DNA of 13,129 nt. Origin: JADKCL01 sp031415375. GTDB taxonomy: Bacteria > Bacteroidota > Bacteroidia > J057 > JADKCL01. Shown here in pieces: positions 1-6,582 of the stretch; position 1 is the first letter of the stretch, and each line of letters begins with the position of its first letter. The position numbers and the translations under genes were made by a program. The notes beneath the pieces were generated by a model. The model was given only the letters and a program-made list of their open reading frames with translations, was not told the DNA's origin and ran no database searches. The stretch is taken from assembly GCA_031415375.1 (NCBI GenBank), contig JANORP010000087.1:1-13129 (forward strand). Direction: 5' to 3'.

Positions 1-2
1 AC

Positions 3-95
3 TTGCCAGATAGATACTTTGTTGTTTGTCAGAAAAAAAATGATGGACAACAATACTATTTTGAACTGGGGCTGGATGGCAAATGGGTGAAATAG
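3..95 (+). CDS. C-terminal fragment of an unidentified protein
   Basis: The third frame is open from the left edge to a TAG at 93-95. It encodes about 30 residues ending in ELGLDGKWVK. The composition is protein-like (YYFELGLDGKW, aromatic and Gly turns), whereas the other plus frames close sooner or read poorly. The body of the gene lies outside the window, so neither family nor function can be given. It points the same way as the small lipoprotein gene 211 bases downstream. Confidence 0.4.
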   Translation: MPDRYFVVCQKKNDGQQYYFELGLDGKWVK

Positions 96-306
96 GAGAT
101 TGGAAGACATCGCTCAATGCAGCCCGGCATCTGTTGGGAAAATGGTTGATTACTCAGCTCGCAATGTAGAGCCATGAAATTCTATCAATCCTTCCTCTTT
201 TACATCAGTTCAGGATTGGACGGTCTTGGAAATTTTTCCATTCCTGCGGAATTTGCAAGCATCAAACGATCTGAATCCCCAACTGCGTCAAATTAGGAAG
301 AAACCA

Positions 307-714
307 ATGCCACAATCACAAGTAGCGACAAACACCAACGGGGGACAGCGTCTTTTTTGGGGGTTAATCATCATGGTACAATTTGGCCTCTCATGCACAA
401 AATCGCCTGATGAACATGTTATCCTTCGCTGTAGGGAGGTGATGTCCTCTTGCGGTGAGTGCGCGGAGTGCCGAATCGTTCAGATTGAAAATGATACCTT
501 AGGAGGTCGTACATTGGAGGGCAAAATGCTGGAATATGAATTTGTAAGTCCTGAAATCGAGCATCAATTTGAACGAGATAGTCCATGGTGTGGAATCTGT
601 TGCACATATATCTTTGAAGGTGAACTTTGGACAACCAAGGAATCCTGCAAGATGGAGGTGGCTGATTTTAGAATTTTGGTTGACAGTGCCTGTTGCGATG
701 CCAGATACCGTTAG
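307..714 (+). CDS. small cysteine-rich putative lipoprotein, function unknown
   Basis: A 135-residue protein of no family I recognise. The ATG at 307 is chosen because AGGAAG lies just upstream (294-299) and a signal-like N-terminus follows: a polar start, a hydrophobic stretch at residues 16-28, then Cys30. An in-frame TTG at 226 would only add a charged, non-signal extension. Cys30 would be the lipidation site, but the lipobox (G-L-S-C) is not canonical, so the lipoprotein call is moderate. The predicted mature part has ten further cysteines, in a CxxCxxC-like cluster (SSCGECAEC), a WCGICC motif, a single Cys and a final CC pair. This suggests several disulfides in an exported protein, or less likely metal binding. 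Base composition is more AT-rich than the large genes to the right. Existence of the gene is fairly sure; its role is not known. Confidence 0.6.
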   Translation: MPQSQVATNTNGGQRLFWGLIIMVQFGLSCTKSPDEHVILRCREVMSSCGECAECRIVQIENDTLGGRTLEGKMLEYEFVSPEIEHQFERDSPWCGICCTYIFEGELWTTKESCKMEVADFRILVDSACCDARYR

Positions 715-733
715 GTTGTCCGCGAGTTTTGAT

Positions 734-779
734 AAATGCGATGCTGGTTTTCATCAACATTGGTTCCACCATCGCTTTT
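734..779 (+). terminator. possible intrinsic terminator after the cysteine-rich gene
   Basis: About 20 bases after the stop codon, AAATGCGATG (734-743) can pair with CATCGCTTTT (770-779) with one mismatch. It gives a GC-containing 6-bp core (GCGATG/CATCGC) ending in four T residues. The loop is long (26 bases), so the structure is only moderately convincing. It lies between the converging plus-strand gene and the minus-strand gene ending at 882, where a terminator is expected. Confidence 0.3.
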
Positions 780-881
780 GGATTGGGATCGAGGACGAGG
801 TGGGTGCAAATAAGAAATCCCCAGTAGTCCCTACGCCAGCGACCCTCCATTGCCCAACGACATGCACGCACATTCCCCCGA

Positions 882-1307
882 TCACACATCCACATCCAAA
901 AACCATTTCTTTTCCAGTGTCACAGCTTGTTGCAGCACCGTGATGGCGCTGTCGAAGTCGCGGATGAGTTCGCCGAAGTCTGAGGGGCGCACCCATTCGT
1001 TGCGGATGGTTTGGCGCTCGTGGAGTTGGAGGTGTGCACGGAGCTGTTGGAGCTTGAGGATGCCTTCCTCGGGCTCAAATTGTTGGCGATAGATCGGCAG
1101 CTGCTGCGGATCGATGCCGAGGTGCCCATGGAGTTGTTTGCTGTAGTCTTTGAGGGTAAAGGTGGTATAGCGCATCCATCCAGTGCCAAACTGCTCCTCG
1201 CAAAGCCGGTTCATGAGGTCGGCATAAATGCCCATGAAATCTGCCTGCGCAAAGGCTAGCTTGTGCTCATTGGCATCGACGACCACGAAAAACCATACTT
1301 GCTGCAT
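882..1307 (-). CDS. hypothetical cytoplasmic protein
   Basis: A 141-residue protein that I cannot assign to a family. The start is the ATG at 1307-1305. There is no signal peptide or membrane segment. The N-terminus (QQVWFFVVVDANEH) looks like a beta strand. The remainder is mostly predicted helix, rich in Gln, Glu and Leu (about residues 80-130) and ending in an acidic tail. It is the last of three minus-strand genes in the same direction (CHAP protein, DinB-like protein, this gene). The gap from the preceding DinB-like gene is 98 bases, so shared transcription is possible but not shown. Codon composition matches its neighbours and the reading frame is intact. Confidence 0.6.
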   Translation of the reverse strand: MQQVWFFVVVDANEHKLAFAQADFMGIYADLMNRLCEEQFGTGWMRYTTFTLKDYSKQLHGHLGIDPQQLPIYRQQFEPEEGILKLQQLRAHLQLHERQTIRNEWVRPSDFGELIRDFDSAITVLQQAVTLEKKWFLDVDV

Positions 1308-1393
1308 CGTGACAGACCCGTTTTGTGAATCGTAAGGTCGGCAAAGTCTTGGTCAAAGCCTAGCGGAATCGACCGAATAGATGCTGACAGACA

Positions 1394-1420
1394 GCTTTCT
1401 TGCATTTATGCAACAAAAGC
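1394..1420. repeat. imperfect inverted repeat over the DinB-like gene's stop codon
   Basis: GCTTT-TTGCAT pairs with ATGCAA-AAAGC around a two-base loop. The arms are 1394-1405 and 1408-1420, with small internal bulges. The loop and right arm include the TAA of the minus-strand DinB-like gene. The minus-strand side has no T run, so it is not a standard intrinsic terminator. It may be a 3' mRNA hairpin or chance. Confidence 0.2.
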
Positions 1421-1906
1421 CTGCATTTGGGCGAGGTGGCGCTCGGTATGGAGCACGACCATGATGACCCATTCGGCGCGGTTGAGGTGGCCGAAAAAAG
1501 GATGGGGAAACATCGCGCACAGTCCGTTCCAGCCTTTTTCATTGCCCAATTGTAGCAGCTCGGCGCGGTTGGCGACAAAGGCAGCACGCCACTCGGCGTA
1601 GTCGGCAAATCTGCCTTTGGGGTCGATCGCGCTGCCGCCCGCAAAGGGCTGGTTGAGGTCGGCCATGCCACGCATCATGCGGTTGCGGCTCTCGTCGAGG
1701 TCGCGCTCGGTCGGCTCGGCATCGGGCTTGCTGAGCCTGGCAGCGCCTTTATCGACGATAAAGATGTGCTCCAGCACTTCCAGTACGGTCCATTTGCCGG
1801 GAGCAGGCTGTTGCGCCAGTTGTTTGGCTTGCAAGGTGTCGGCCCAAGCAAGGAGCTTCTGCGTATTGTCGTTCAGGGCTGCGGCCAAGTCGTATTCGGG
1901 TTCCAT
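1406..1906 (-). CDS. DinB superfamily protein (putative metal-dependent hydrolase or thiol transferase)
   Basis: A 166-residue protein with the pattern of the DinB/YfiT four-helix-bundle superfamily. It has an early helix ending in WTVLEVLEHI with His47, and a C-terminal HTERHLAQMQ helix with His153 and His157. Together these give the usual metal-binding His triad. The region between (residues 60-120) holds the long linking helices, including WRAAFVANRAELL. Length is typical of single-domain members. The family includes thiol-dependent transferases and damage-inducible proteins of unknown reaction; it is not DNA polymerase IV, which shares the name. The start is ATG 1906-1904, 57 bases after the stop of the CHAP gene in the same direction, so the two may be cotranscribed. 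The substrate cannot be inferred. Confidence 0.8.
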   Translation of the reverse strand: MEPEYDLAAALNDNTQKLLAWADTLQAKQLAQQPAPGKWTVLEVLEHIFIVDKGAARLSKPDAEPTERDLDESRNRMMRGMADLNQPFAGGSAIDPKGRFADYAEWRAAFVANRAELLQLGNEKGWNGLCAMFPHPFFGHLNRAEWVIMVVLHTERHLAQMQAFVA

Positions 1907-1963
1907 CGTGATTGCATTTTGGACAAGAATAAGGAAAAAACAGGTATGAAGATGACGCCGCTC

Positions 1964-2599
1964 TCAATTGGGCATACGGAGCCAGCCTAGGAGGAGCCTG
2001 TCTTTCACCTGCGATGGACCTATGAATGATAAGCTGCCTTGGGCGTCGCCAAATGGACCTGGGTTTTGTTGGATGTAATAGAGGGATTCAATGTGTGACG
2101 ATCGATAACCTCCCAAGGCACGCACGATGGCGACATGGCCGTAGGGGTTCCAGAGGCTGGGCCCCCAGACGAGGAGATCGCCCTTTTGAGGTTTGGACTG
2201 GCCACCATTCACATATTGACGCAGACCTCGGGCTTTGTTCAATCGGCCATCGGCTAGGTTGGGATCAAAAAAATCCTTGGCGTGACCGTAGGAATCAGGC
2301 ATTTTGTGGTGATAGACTTCTAAATAATAGCGTTTTACAAATTCGACGCATTGATACCGAAGGCCAATGTTGTAGCCATCGGGGCTGGTATTGCGGCTGT
2401 GGCTCTGCCCGACGCCACCATTGTAATGGACGACGACACCGTCGAGGCTGTCCATGGGCTGCCCGATGCTGCGGCTTGGATTCCAGTTAATGTTTTTGGA
2501 ATAGCGCAGACCGATTGCGAGCAGCAGGAGCATGGCTAGCAACGCCAAACCACGTCGCAGCCAAGGAGATTTCCACATTTTGGCAATTCTTGGGTCCAT
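1964..2599 (-). CDS. membrane-anchored CHAP-domain amidase or peptidase
   Basis: A 211-residue protein counted from ATG 2599; a TTG at 2620 would add seven residues. A short basic N-terminus precedes a strong hydrophobic helix (about residues 16-32), so the rest should face the periplasm. The CHAP/NlpC-P60-like catalytic region spans about residues 55-205. The nucleophile is Cys84 in YQCVEFVKRYY and the base is His155 in NPYGHVAIV. A polar residue in YIQQNPG (around 177-179) sits at the third active-site position. CHAP enzymes cut peptidoglycan stem or cross-link peptides, or glutathionylspermidine; the membrane anchor favours peptidoglycan. It is transcribed divergently from the peptidoglycan-targeting effector-like gene and is probably first in a minus-strand unit with the DinB-like gene. 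The residues needed for catalysis look intact. Confidence 0.8.
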   Translation of the reverse strand: MDPRIAKMWKSPWLRRGLALLAMLLLLAIGLRYSKNINWNPSRSIGQPMDSLDGVVVHYNGGVGQSHSRNTSPDGYNIGLRYQCVEFVKRYYLEVYHHKMPDSYGHAKDFFDPNLADGRLNKARGLRQYVNGGQSKPQKGDLLVWGPSLWNPYGHVAIVRALGGYRSSHIESLYYIQQNPGPFGDAQGSLSFIGPSQVKDRLLLGWLRMPN

Positions 2600-2657
2600 A
2601 GAGAAGGATTTGTGGATCAATCTGGGCCAAGGTATTGTTTTTGGATGGAATTCTTGC

Positions 2658-2665
2658 CAAATTTA
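2658..2665 (-). promoter_or_regulatory. putative Bacteroidota -7 element for the CHAP gene
   Basis: On the minus strand this reads TAAATTTG, an exact match to the TAnnTTTG consensus of the Bacteroidota primary sigma factor. Transcription would start roughly 50 bases upstream of the ATG at 2599. No clear TTTG element lies at the usual -33 distance, so the call rests on a single eight-base match. Confidence 0.35.
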
Positions 2666-2761
2666 GGGCGTCTGAGGGGCATTTGTGCCATCTCTAACTG
2701 GAAGTCGCCATTTGGGCGTGATGGGTTGGGAGAAAATGTCTATTGCCAATACTTTTTGATC

Positions 2762-2784
2762 TGTCAGCACCATTGGAGCTGACA
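2762..2784 (+). promoter_or_regulatory. perfect inverted repeat (operator or leader hairpin) before the DUF4157 gene
   Basis: TGTCAGC (2762-2768) and GCTGACA (2778-2784) are perfect reverse complements around the nine-base spacer ACCATTGGA. The spacer itself contains the near-palindrome CCATTGG. The repeat sits 87 bases upstream of the ATG at 2872. No T run follows, so it is not an intrinsic terminator. It could be a regulator binding site or a leader hairpin. Confidence 0.35.
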
Positions 2785-2871
2785 ATCTTCTCCCCATTCG
2801 TTCCTTATATATTCCCAAGGGAATTGCCAACGTATAGTCGTCTAAAGTCATATTCATCTAATTCTATCTCT

Positions 2872-5800
2872 ATGGTTCGCCAACACAAGGAGAGCGATAA
2901 AAGCACCTCCAAAAACGCATCACCTGAACTGGAATCTGAAAAAGGTTCATCGATGATGTCGCCGCCTGCGCAGCTATTTGCAGCAGCAGATGCAGGCAGT
3001 AACAAAGGCAATGATCGCCCTGTGCAGCAGAAGCAGAGCAATACGGGCATGCCGAGTGAGGTGCAAGAGAAGATGGAAGGTGCTTTTGGCCAAGACTTCT
3101 CCAATGTCAAAATCCACGCAAATTCGGGAGAATCGACCAAAATGGGTGCCCTAGCGCACGCACAAGGCAACGAAATCCACTTTGCCCCAGGTCAATACAA
3201 TCCTAGCAGCCAAGCTGGGCAGGAATTGCTGGGCCACGAGCTCACGCACGTCGTGCAGCAGCGCGAGGGGCGCGTGCAGCCGACCAAAGAGTCTGGCGGC
3301 GTAGCCATCAATGACGACAAGCATTTGGAAGCAGAAGCCGACCGCATGGGGGCGATGGCTGCAAAAGGTGGCGGTGACCTGAAGGCAAGTCCTGCCTCCA
3401 AAGGCGGTGCACAAGCCAAAATGGGCCCTGTGCAGATGAAGGTGCTCGCCAACGGGGCCGACAAGGACGATTTTTTCAAGCAATACCGCGAGCGCGCAGA
3501 GCATGTATTGGCTGATTGGTATGAAAAAACCAAGACCAAAGACGAGCGCGCTCAGCTCACAGGTTCCTTGTTTGAAAATGCTGCTCGCAAAATCTATGAA
3601 GCCAAAGGCGACACCAAATTTATCGTGCCGGTAGAGTTTGCCTTGGCACAAGCACGCCTCGAAGGCGGCGTTTCGCGCAATGAGCGCCTCGGTCAAGGCA
3701 ACGTTTTCAACGTCGGCGCCTATGACAGCGGTGTATCAGGTGCTGAAAAGAAAGTCAATTCGTTGGAAAAGGGCTTTGATGCCTATTATTCCTTCATGGC
3801 CAATAGCATGCTTGACGACAAGACGCCTGAGCAGCTCTTGGAAAAAGGGAATTTCACCAAGAATGCCGACAGGACAGGCGTCTATGCCACCAATCCAGTC
3901 TATGAAGGCCATATCAAGGGTGAGATCGGCAAGATGAATATGAAAGACGCTGGTTTCAGGGTGACTGGCAGCGTGGGAATCGGTGGCAAAAACGCCGCAG
4001 CCGATGTCGAGAAGGTCGGCACGCTGCTGGCTCAACTCGGCTATCTAGGCGCCAATGAGACCAAAGACGCCTCCAAAGTGGGTGCTGCCATTCTCAAATT
4101 CCAAACGACTGAGATCGCTCCCGAAGGCGAGAAATGGTTCAAGGACAGGATGAAGGGTGTCACAAATCCCAAGGACATCGAAAGCATGAATACCCAACTG
4201 GAGGGCCTCAAAGATGGCGTAGTCTCCAATGGTGGCACCACATTGGGTGTCATCTACTATATGACTGTGATGGGCGGCAAGGTGCAGACCGCTGGCGGTG
4301 TCGCAGCTGGCGGCACGACCACTACGGCACCTACAACCGCCGGAACCAAGACTGAGACCAAGCCTGTCCCAACTGGCAAGCCATCGACGCCCGTGAATAC
4401 CACGGCCAAGCCGGTGAGTCCTACGAGCTGGTGGGAAGATGCCTACAATACTGTGGCCGACGCCACATCGGGTGCCTATGACTACGTCGCTAGCGGCGTG
4501 AGCAGCGCCTACGAGTCGGTGACCAATTGGGGGGCATCGCTCTTTGGCGGCAGCGAGCCACCTAAAAAGGTTGCGAATCCCACGACCGCCAATAAGCCGG
4601 CGACCGTGACGCCTCCTGCACCTGTCGGCAACTCCATCAAGGAATCTGTCGGCACAGGCGGTAAAAACAATAAGGCAGACGTACTCGTCGTGCAAGCACT
4701 CTTGGTCAAGGCTGGTTACCTGCCTGCGACCAACTCCAAGGGTCAAACCAATATCGACGGCGATTGTGGTGCCCTCACGGAAGGCGCGATTTCCAAATTC
4801 CAAGCCGAGAAAGCTGGCCTTCGTAAGCCTGATGGGGTTGTGGATCCAGGTGGTACCACCTGGGGAGCCCTCACTGGCAAGCCTGTCGTGAAGCAAGAGC
4901 CCACAGCCAATACTGGCGGTTCTAAAGATGGAGCAAAAGTACCCACAGACAAGCCCAAAGTCGATGTCGCAGCACGCGCTGCCACCACGACGGGCGACAT
5001 CTTTGAATCCATCAAGACCAATAATCCCAACGGCATTACGGTCTCCCTCTACGCCAACTACGCCAAGACAGGCGACAAGAGCAAGGACAACAACAATGCA
5101 GAATTTCCCCGCGCGGCGGGTAGCTTCGCCAAAAACTTCAACTCCATCGGCATCGACGCCGCTGGTCAGTTGAAAATCGGCATGGCAGTGCCTATCACCT
5201 CACTCGACGAGATCACATCCAGCCTCAAAGGCATCACCGATGCCCTGTTCAAGGAGCATAAGAAAACCAATCCCGACGCGACCGAGCCACCTGCATTCAG
5301 TAAAATCCATCGCCTCTGCCTCTTTTCACATGGCATGCAGTGGGGCATGCACCTTGGCGCAAGCGGTCGCTACAACCTGCGCATCGATTCGGTCGAGGAA
5401 ACCAAGAAGTTCAAGACCTTTGTCGCTGGCATCAGGGGCACCCTGGCCGCAGACGTGGTCGTCGATCTCTTTGCTTGCAACGCTGGTCGCGAAAGTGATG
5501 GCACGGAAAAAGAAGGTGTCTGGGGCTATGATGCCGCCAAGAAACAAGACGGTAGCTCTTCCTTTGCAGCCGCATTTGCAGAGCAACTCGGCAAAGACGC
5601 GAGCGTCTATGGCCACTTGAGCGCTGGTCACACCGTCAACAATTATTCCGCAAGGGTATTTGGCAAGGATGCTGGCAAAGACGCAACCCAAGACAAGGGC
5701 GGCGTCCACACATTTGATTTGCTCTATCCGCAGACCTTTATCGATGCTGAGGCCCTGCGCCTCAAAAAAGATGCCGCTGCCGTGAAGCTCAAGATGTGGA

Positions 5801-5976
5801 AGCACTATACCCAACGCATGAGTGACGGCCACGAAGGCAAGTTCTCAATCACCAATGGTGGCGGTAAAGCCGAAAAGGTAGAGCTGGGCGCAGAGATGTT
5901 TGCGGATATGAACCGCGCCAAGACGATCCTCCAAACGGACTGGACGACTTGGGTGGCATCCAATCCCATGAAGTGA
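2872..5976 (+). CDS. DUF4157 (eCIS core) multidomain effector-like protein with muramidase and clan CD peptidase-like domains
   Basis: 1034 residues from ATG 2872; an in-frame TTG at 2743 is less likely. Residues 1-60 are polar and disordered, with no signal peptide. About 60-160 is a DUF4157/eCIS core domain: GHELTHVVQQ with His122, Glu123 and His126, then HLEAEADRMG at 151-160. About 200-352 resembles a glucosaminidase (PF01832-like), with candidate catalytic Glu264 in AQARLEGG, then FNVGAYDSG and YATNPVYEGHI. About 365-469 and 591-670 are related peptidoglycan-binding-like domains (VGIGGKN and VGTGGKN starts, KFQ motifs). Thr/Pro/Lys linkers separate the domains. Residues 524-556 are three 11-residue repeats. 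About 707-947 has LFSHG (His820) and LFACNAG (Cys869), the His-Gly/Ala-Cys pattern of clan CD cysteine peptidases; the last 87 residues are unassigned. DUF4157 proteins are known cargo of extracellular contractile injection systems. A secreted anti-cell-wall toxin is inferred; no tail genes are nearby. Confidence 0.85.
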   Translation: MVRQHKESDKSTSKNASPELESEKGSSMMSPPAQLFAAADAGSNKGNDRPVQQKQSNTGMPSEVQEKMEGAFGQDFSNVKIHANSGESTKMGALAHAQGNEIHFAPGQYNPSSQAGQELLGHELTHVVQQREGRVQPTKESGGVAINDDKHLEAEADRMGAMAAKGGGDLKASPASKGGAQAKMGPVQMKVLANGADKDDFFKQYRERAEHVLADWYEKTKTKDERAQLTGSLFENAARKIYEAKGDTKFIVPVEFALAQARLEGGVSRNERLGQGNVFNVGAYDSGVSGAEKKVNSLEKGFDAYYSFMANSMLDDKTPEQLLEKGNFTKNADRTGVYATNPVYEGHIKGEIGKMNMKDAGFRVTGSVGIGGKNAAADVEKVGTLLAQLGYLGANETKDASKVGAAILKFQTTEIAPEGEKWFKDRMKGVTNPKDIESMNTQLEGLKDGVVSNGGTTLGVIYYMTVMGGKVQTAGGVAAGGTTTTAPTTAGTKTETKPVPTGKPSTPVNTTAKPVSPTSWWEDAYNTVADATSGAYDYVASGVSSAYESVTNWGASLFGGSEPPKKVANPTTANKPATVTPPAPVGNSIKESVGTGGKNNKADVLVVQALLVKAGYLPATNSKGQTNIDGDCGALTEGAISKFQAEKAGLRKPDGVVDPGGTTWGALTGKPVVKQEPTANTGGSKDGAKVPTDKPKVDVAARAATTTGDIFESIKTNNPNGITVSLYANYAKTGDKSKDNNNAEFPRAAGSFAKNFNSIGIDAAGQLKIGMAVPITSLDEITSSLKGITDALFKEHKKTNPDATEPPAFSKIHRLCLFSHGMQWGMHLGASGRYNLRIDSVEETKKFKTFVAGIRGTLAADVVVDLFACNAGRESDGTEKEGVWGYDAAKKQDGSSSFAAAFAEQLGKDASVYGHLSAGHTVNNYSARVFGKDAGKDATQDKGGVHTFDLLYPQTFIDAEALRLKKDAAAVKLKMWKHYTQRMSDGHEGKFSITNGGGKAEKVELGAEMFADMNRAKTILQTDWTTWVASNPMK
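4441..4539 (+). repeat. three tandem 11-residue (33-base) amphipathic repeats inside the DUF4157 protein
   Basis: The encoded units are AYNTVADATSG, AYDYVASGVSS and AYESVTNWGAS (residues 524-556 of the 1034-residue protein). Each starts Ala-Tyr and follows A-Y-x-x-V. Preceded by SWWED and followed by LFGG, they lie between two Pro/Thr-rich linkers. Eleven-residue periodicity is typical of helices that lie along membranes or form hendecad coiled coils. The DNA copies have diverged, so this is protein-level repetition. Confidence 0.6.
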
Positions 5977-5989
5977 AACTTAGAATAGA

Positions 5990-6574
5990 ATGCTAAGTAT
6001 CAAGAAACATATCGCAGGCAGCTTTGCTGCCTGCTTTTTTCTCCTATCAGTTTGCTTTGCTGAGCTGCATGCCCAAAATGCGCAAATTTTGGAGATCGAT
6101 GCGACGCATAAGGCCATGCTCAGTGTCGATGAACGGTGTGGGGATGAAGTCAGCGACTTTTGTGGCTATTATGTGAACAGGATCCAAGCCAATGGCTACG
6201 GTGGCCCTTGGGCTGATGTAGGGAGATACGGCAGTACACAACAGTTTTGGTATGAGTTTGCGGATGGGGAAGAGGGGCCTGAGATGATTTTGCGTTTTAT
6301 AGAAATCGAGACAAGGCGTAGCACGCGCCAAGAGATCGAAGAATACCTATATGATGCAGCGGGTCAGTTGCAATATTATGAATTTGTACTGATGATTGAG
6401 GGGATGCCGCAACAGCAGAACCAATACTATTTCGAAGGAGATAAGCTTTTGAAATACAATGAACAAGTGCAACCTGAGGAAGCCGAATTCCAAAAATATC
6501 ACAAATCTGATGCAGCCCAGGTACGCAAGAATGCCGATGATTTGGGCGTGGTCTTTAATTCTACTTTTCGGTGA
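5990..6574 (+). CDS. exported hypothetical protein; candidate immunity or accessory protein
   Basis: 194 residues from ATG 5990, only 13 bases after the effector-like gene. The N-terminus is a good Sec signal peptide: KKH charges, a hydrophobic core rich in Phe and Leu at about 9-24, and a likely cut after LHA (residue 28). The mature part is acidic and aromatic, with predicted beta strands such as QFWYEFADG, EEYLYDAAGQLQYYEFVL and NQYYFEGDKLLKYNE. This resembles a small beta-sheet fold with repeated Y-x-F/Y strands, but I recognise no family. Two cysteines early in the mature part (in ERCGDEVSDFCGYY) could form a disulfide. A periplasmic protein immediately behind a cell-wall-degrading effector fits an immunity protein; this is positional inference only. 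An intrinsic terminator structure overlaps its signal-peptide codons (6014-6040). The stop TGA overlaps a possible GTG start of the next gene. Confidence 0.65.
   Translation: MLSIKKHIAGSFAACFFLLSVCFAELHAQNAQILEIDATHKAMLSVDERCGDEVSDFCGYYVNRIQANGYGGPWADVGRYGSTQQFWYEFADGEEGPEMILRFIEIETRRSTRQEIEEYLYDAAGQLQYYEFVLMIEGMPQQQNQYYFEGDKLLKYNEQVQPEEAEFQKYHKSDAAQVRKNADDLGVVFNSTFR
6014..6040 (+). terminator. intrinsic terminator embedded in signal-peptide codons
   Basis: GCAGGCAGC (6014-6022), loop TTT, GCTGCCTGC (6026-6034), then six T residues (6035-6040). This is a perfect 9-bp GC-rich stem with a T run, the textbook rho-independent shape. It starts 37 bases after the stop of the DUF4157 gene but lies inside the next gene. 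There it exactly spans codons 9-17 (Ala-Gly-Ser-Phe-Ala-Ala-Cys-Phe-Phe) of the signal peptide. It may limit transcription into the downstream genes unless ribosomes initiating at 5990 block folding, which would make it an attenuator. Confidence 0.7.
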
Positions 6575-6582
6575 ATCCATCT

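Larger units (their letters stand above)
2600..2871. other. divergent intergenic region between CHAP gene and DUF4157 gene
   Basis: This 272-base stretch must hold the promoters of both divergent genes. A -7-like TAAATTTG is present for the minus strand (2665-2658), and a perfect 7-bp hairpin lies near the plus-strand gene (2762-2784). The plus-strand reading frame stays open back to a TTG at 2743, but the translated stretch lacks domain character. I treat it as an untranslated leader. No convincing TAnnTTTG element was found for the plus strand. Confidence 0.5.

Noticed and set aside
226..306. TTG start at 226 for the cysteine-rich gene
   Set aside because: It would put 27 charged residues before the hydrophobic segment, while the ATG at 307 has an AGGAAG just upstream and gives a signal-like start.
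569..943. Plus-strand open frame overlapping the end of the cysteine-rich gene and the hypothetical minus-strand gene
   Set aside because: It overlaps two better-supported genes, is rich in Pro, His and Thr without structure, and could not be joined to the upstream gene by a plausible frameshift.
1406..1906. Reading the DinB-superfamily protein as an SOS DNA polymerase
   Set aside because: The sequence is the small His-triad four-helix type (DinB/YfiT). It has no polymerase IV motifs and is less than half that length.
2711..2758. Possible plus-strand promoter TTTG (2711) with TACTTTTTG (2750)
   Set aside because: The -7 element has an extra base compared with TAnnTTTG and the spacing (about 35 bases) is far beyond the usual 19-21.
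2743..2871. Extension of the DUF4157 protein to a TTG at 2743, adding 43 residues
   Set aside because: The extra residues are hydrophobic and aromatic without a signal-peptide layout, and cover a perfect hairpin in the leader. The ATG at 2872 opens the polar tail typical of DUF4157 proteins.
4045..4896. Long minus-strand open frame (283 codons) within the DUF4157 gene
   Set aside because: It is antisense to a gene with clear domains, and its composition (Arg/His/Gly rich, no motif) is that of a complementary-strand shadow.
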